DNA from: Thalassomonas haliotis
GTDB taxonomy: Bacteria > Pseudomonadota > Gammaproteobacteria > Enterobacterales > Alteromonadaceae
DNA length: 64,000 nucleotides
Reading direction: 5' to 3'
Assembly: GCF_028657945.1 (NCBI RefSeq)
Contig: NZ_CP059693.1
Coordinates: forward strand, 4,960,001 to 5,024,000
Shown: in pieces, positions 60,857-64,000 of the stretch
Position numbering within the stretch: the first letter of the stretch is position 1
Layout: each line of letters starts with the position of its first letter
Made by a program: the position numbers and the translations under genes
The notes under the pieces: model-generated
What the model was told of the DNA's origin: nothing
Seen by the model: the letters and a program-made list of their open reading frames with translations, nothing else
Databases searched by the model: none

Positions 60857-61774
60857 CTAGGGCACGGACTCACCGTTTCTGGCTTCAAGCAGGCGGTACC
60901 AGTCTTCCCGGCTGTAATCCAGCTCCAACGACTGCCTGGCGGCAAGAATACGCTCTGGCGTAGTTGAGCCGATAATAGGGCATATTTGCGCCGGATGTTT
61001 CAATAGCCAGGCAAGGATCAGCTGCCAGGGCTGACATTGATATTTTTCCGCCTGCAAATTGAGTTCATTTTCTATCCTTTGCTCATCTGCGGCGCTGAAG
61101 GTATTGCCCCAGGCAGAATAAGCCACACCGCCAAGGGGACACCAGGCAACGGGGGTTATGCCCGACTGCTGGCACTGATCTAAGGTACCGTCATTGAAGC
61201 TGTTGATATTGTGGATATTGATCTCCACCTGGTTCACCATCAAAGGCAAAGGCAAGGCCGATTGCAACAGCTTGACCTGGGAGGGGGTGAAATTACTGAC
61301 ACCGAAATGCTTCACCTTACCGGCATTGTGAAGTTGCATTAAGGTCTCCGCCACCTCTGCGGCATTAAACAAATAATCAGGCCGGTGCAGTAAAAACATA
61401 TCCAATGTTTCTATTTCCAGGCGTTTAAGGATGCCATCAACACTGTTAACGAGATAATCCCGGCTAAAATCATAACATTTGGGATCACCTGGGTTTGGGG
61501 TATTCTCAATACGGATCCCGGCCTTGGAAGTGATGATCAACTGCTGCCTCAAGCCGGGATTTTCTTTTAAGACCTCGGCAAATAAAGACTCACTTAAACC
61601 GCCGGCATAAATATCAGCATGATCAAAGTGGTTATAACCCGCTTCAATCGCAGTGCGCAGCGCTATTTTACCTTTCTCCCTGTCTCCTGGAGTGTTATCG
61701 CCGCTTATACGCATGCAACCATATATTAGCCTTGAAGAAGCTATATCAGATTTGCCTAACTGAATCTTATCCAT
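60857..61774 (-). CDS. Aldo/keto reductase (YdhF-like)
   Basis: I start at the ATG at 61774, with AGGTGA just before it; a GTG two codons upstream is less likely. The 305-residue protein has the AKR tetrad: NHFDHADIYAGG (Asp, Tyr), LIITSKAGI (Lys) and LDMFLLHRPDY (His), and the NADPH loop IGSTTPERI. It closely follows the YdhF subgroup. It should be an NADPH-dependent carbonyl reductase of unknown substrate. Confidence 0.92.
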   Translation of the reverse strand: MDKIQLGKSDIASSRLIYGCMRISGDNTPGDREKGKIALRTAIEAGYNHFDHADIYAGGLSESLFAEVLKENPGLRQQLIITSKAGIRIENTPNPGDPKCYDFSRDYLVNSVDGILKRLEIETLDMFLLHRPDYLFNAAEVAETLMQLHNAGKVKHFGVSNFTPSQVKLLQSALPLPLMVNQVEINIHNINSFNDGTLDQCQQSGITPVAWCPLGGVAYSAWGNTFSAADEQRIENELNLQAEKYQCQPWQLILAWLLKHPAQICPIIGSTTPERILAARQSLELDYSREDWYRLLEARNGESVP

Positions 61775-61905
61775 CGTCACCTGATTATCCGAATTTTATT
61801 AAAAAGTAAAAATATAACGTTAAGTAAATGAAGTACACAATAAAACATTTCACCAAGCTGACACATACGGCAAAACATTAGGCAAATACATTAACCGCTG
61901 AGTAT

Positions 61906-63411
61906 TTACCGTAAAGCCCGGCAATGGCGCTGAATAAAATCCTCATGCGCTGGCATTGTTGCCGCGGTTTTATCTATGATACCCGCAAGGTCGGTTAACA
62001 ACTGCCGGTTCTGTTCACCACTTAGCTGAGCCGTTATCGGATGAACCGCCTTTGGCCTTAGCCCCTGGCCAAGCAATACCTGTTGCCAGGCTTCTTCACT
62101 AAAGAGTTCATCCTGCTCACGGTAAATGCGCCCGTGGGATTTGAACAAGGCAATTTTATGCTCCAGCGACTCGGGAATGCTCATTTCCCGGCAGGCCTGC
62201 CAAAAAGGCAGGGCTGTTTTTTGATTCACCTTGTAATGCAAGATAATGAAGTCACGGATCTGCTGATACTCAACCGCCCCCTGGCGATTATATTCGTCGA
62301 TATCGGCTTGATGAAATTGTTTATCGGGAAACATTTTAACCAGGCGCATAATGCCCGACTGGATCAAGTGTAAGCTTGTGGATTCCAGCGGCTCTAAAAA
62401 CCCGGACGACAGGCCGATGGCAACACAGTTTTTATGCCATAACTTTTTCCGTTTTCCTGTGGTAAATTGAATGGTCCGCGGCTCGTTAAGCAGCTTAGCG
62501 CTGATATTGTTAACTAAAAGCTGCCGGGCGTCTTCATCGCTTTGATAAGCACTGCAATAAACCAGGCCGTTGCCGCTGCGGTGTTGCAACGGAATTTGCC
62601 ACTGCCAGCCGGCATCACGGGCAATGGCACGGGTATAGGGTAACAACACCCGGGCACGGCTACTTTGCACCGCAATCGCCCGGTCACAGGGGAGCCAGTG
62701 AGACCAGTCTTCAAACCCCACCTTAAGCGCCTGCTCAATCAACAAGGCACTAAAGCCGGAGCAATCAATAAAGAGATCGCCGATGAGCCTTTCGCCACCG
62801 GCCATAGTTACCGCGTCAATGTTCCCGGTGTCGGGGCATAACTGGCTGCCGGACACTTTACCTTCAATTCTGTTAACGCCAAGGCGCTCACTAAAAACAC
62901 GCAAATAGCGGGCATATGCTGTGGCATCAAAATGATAGGCATAACGGATCCCCGGCAAAGGGGTGGCGGCAATCTTCTCCATAGGAGCAAACTTATTTGC
63001 TTTTGCCGCCCGGTAATTCAGCGAATAATCCCAGAATGAACTTAAATCCCCTTCTTGCTGCGCCTTTAACCAGTAATGGTGAAAGCTGGTAAATCCCAGG
63101 TTCTTCCCTATGCTGCCAAAGGCATGCATATAGCTGTCATCAAGCTGCCCCCAATTTTCAAATTGAATACCTAATTTAAAGGTGCCTTCGGTTTCCCGGA
63201 CAAAGTCAGCTTCATTGATCCCCAATACATTATTAAAAAGCTGGATCGGCGGAATGGTCGCTTCCCCGACCCCGATAGTGCCGATGTCATCCGACTCGAC
63301 CAGGGTAATTTCCAGCTCTTGCCCCAATAACTTTGCCAACATCGCCGCCGTCATCCAACCGGCACTGCCGCCACCGACAATCACGACTTTTTTAATCGTA
63401 TTACTCATCAT
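61906..63411 (-). CDS. Tryptophan halogenase family flavoprotein
   Basis: The 501-residue protein has VVIVGGGSAGWMTAAML (FAD-binding), GVGEATIPPIQ, a Lys at position 79 (TFKLGIQFENWG) where flavin-dependent halogenases have the catalytic Lys, and the halogenase WxWxIP motif in GWQWQIPLQHR. SSGFLEPLESTSLHLIQSG is also typical. It lies next to the TonB receptor on the same strand; many marine bacteria keep such halogenase-like genes beside TonB receptors. Substrate unknown. Confidence 0.9.
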   Translation of the reverse strand: MMSNTIKKVVIVGGGSAGWMTAAMLAKLLGQELEITLVESDDIGTIGVGEATIPPIQLFNNVLGINEADFVRETEGTFKLGIQFENWGQLDDSYMHAFGSIGKNLGFTSFHHYWLKAQQEGDLSSFWDYSLNYRAAKANKFAPMEKIAATPLPGIRYAYHFDATAYARYLRVFSERLGVNRIEGKVSGSQLCPDTGNIDAVTMAGGERLIGDLFIDCSGFSALLIEQALKVGFEDWSHWLPCDRAIAVQSSRARVLLPYTRAIARDAGWQWQIPLQHRSGNGLVYCSAYQSDEDARQLLVNNISAKLLNEPRTIQFTTGKRKKLWHKNCVAIGLSSGFLEPLESTSLHLIQSGIMRLVKMFPDKQFHQADIDEYNRQGAVEYQQIRDFIILHYKVNQKTALPFWQACREMSIPESLEHKIALFKSHGRIYREQDELFSEEAWQQVLLGQGLRPKAVHPITAQLSGEQNRQLLTDLAGIIDKTAATMPAHEDFIQRHCRALR

Positions 63412-63499
63412 CTAACCCCGCTTGTTTTGGCCCTACGTATCAATGAACAACCCGGCATCTGGTTTCATCGGGCTGCGACTTTACTGCCATTTATACATA

Positions 63500-63532
63500 A
63501 AAGCCCCTGAAATCATAGATCTCAGGGGCTTT
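63500..63532. terminator. Terminator hairpin between TonB receptor and halogenase genes
   Basis: AAAGCCCCTGA/TCAGGGGCTTT with an 11-base loop lies just beyond the stop of the leftward receptor gene. Confidence 0.75.
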
Positions 63533-63562
63533 ATCAAAGCTTGTTTATAAACAATTCATTTA

Positions 63563-64000
63563 TCAGAACTTATAGTTCATGCCTAACATAAAGTTACGGC
63601 CATATACCTGGTGATCTTTCACCTGGCGCGCATCTTTGTTTTCATAGGTAGTGAAAGGTTCATCGGTTAAGTTGTTCACCTGCAGCTGTATGCTTAAGCC
63701 GTCCAACGAGTCAAAATTCGACTCGGAGAAGTCATAACCTAACTGGGCATCAACAACCAGCTCACCTTTTACCAAACGTTGGTTACGGGATAAACTGCGC
63801 CCGGTCACTTCGCCGATAAACTCAGAGCGGTAACGTGAACTGACTCTGGCCTCAAAACCGCTGTTTTCATAATACACAGTAGCATTAAGCACTTTCTTCG
63901 ACAGTCCAGGAAGGGCAAGCGGATCACTGTCGGCATTTTCTTTTACTTTACTGTCGGTAATGGCGCCACTGATCACCATACCAAAGCCTTCAAGTACATC
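63563..64000 (-). CDS. TonB-dependent receptor, C-terminal part
   Basis: The frame is open to the window edge, so the N-terminal plug and most of the barrel lie beyond 64000. The visible 146 residues are barrel strands: LSKKVLNATVYYENSGFEAR, VSSRYRSEFIGEV, LVVDAQLGYDFSE and the usual end QVNNLTDEPFTTYENKD ... YGRNFMLGMNYKF with terminal Phe. It is the family found next to tryptophan-halogenase-like genes; its ligand may be a carbohydrate or other large solute, by association only. Confidence 0.9.
   Translation of the reverse strand, partial: DVLEGFGMVISGAITDSKVKENADSDPLALPGLSKKVLNATVYYENSGFEARVSSRYRSEFIGEVTGRSLSRNQRLVKGELVVDAQLGYDFSESNFDSLDGLSIQLQVNNLTDEPFTTYENKDARQVKDHQVYGRNFMLGMNYKF

Noticed and set aside
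1-64000. CRISPR arrays, tRNA and rRNA genes
   Set aside because: No regularly spaced short repeats and no tRNA- or rRNA-like sequence were seen on either strand.

Overview
The window reads as a chromosomal segment of a marine gammaproteobacterium. Family content and gene style (cobalamin salvage under two B12 riboswitches, TonB receptors, a tryptophan-halogenase-like protein next to a TonB receptor, many RND pumps, M13 and S41 peptidases, YegD) point to Alteromonadales, perhaps a Thalassomonas- or Colwellia-like genome. This placement is inference. No rRNA, tRNA or CRISPR array was recognised.

Layout. 1-7.2 kb: the 3' part of an LTA-synthase/sulfatase-type membrane protein, a two-gene sugar-acid operon (class II aldolase plus enolase-superfamily dehydratase), an NRDE Ntn-hydrolase, an unlisted 57-residue membrane protein, a ThrE-type exporter and a TetR regulator. 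7.4-15 kb: an M13 lipoprotein peptidase, then a self-contained tetR-MFP-RND efflux operon with a clear operator over its promoter. 15.3-21.2 kb: a B12 locus, riboswitch-ATPase-permease-adenosyltransferase-binding protein, then a second riboswitch and btuB. 21.5-30.7 kb: an S41 peptidase with an in-frame Gly/Cys-rich tail beyond its stop, lipoproteins, a YeiH-type transporter and a four-gene DUF2589 cluster.

31-44.5 kb is an accessory island, visibly AT-richer. It holds a divergent pair of paralogous small proteins sharing a perfect 26-bp inverted repeat; a three-gene cassette (XRE regulator, double-glycine-leader peptide, membrane protein); a minus-strand array in which near-identical N-terminal/promoter modules are joined to diverged six-cysteine C-terminal domains, each followed by a membrane-anchored helical-repeat partner; a tyrosine-recombinase remnant; and an integron-like array of three attC-type sites around a lipoprotein serine hydrolase and two decayed membrane-protein cassettes with no integrase visible. 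The array at 34-40.6 kb looks like a polymorphic secreted-protein/partner system and is the best candidate for something undescribed.

44.7-64 kb returns to core-like genes: a secreted PLC/P1-nuclease-like protein, RNase H, a cyclophilin lipoprotein, an AlkD-type HEAT protein, a tetR-regulated RND/LolA-like/outer-membrane operon with matching palindromes at both promoters, yegD, a small beta-barrel protein, two small paralogous exported proteins, a periplasmic binding protein, an aldo/keto reductase, a tryptophan-halogenase-like enzyme and the 3' end of a TonB receptor that runs off the window.
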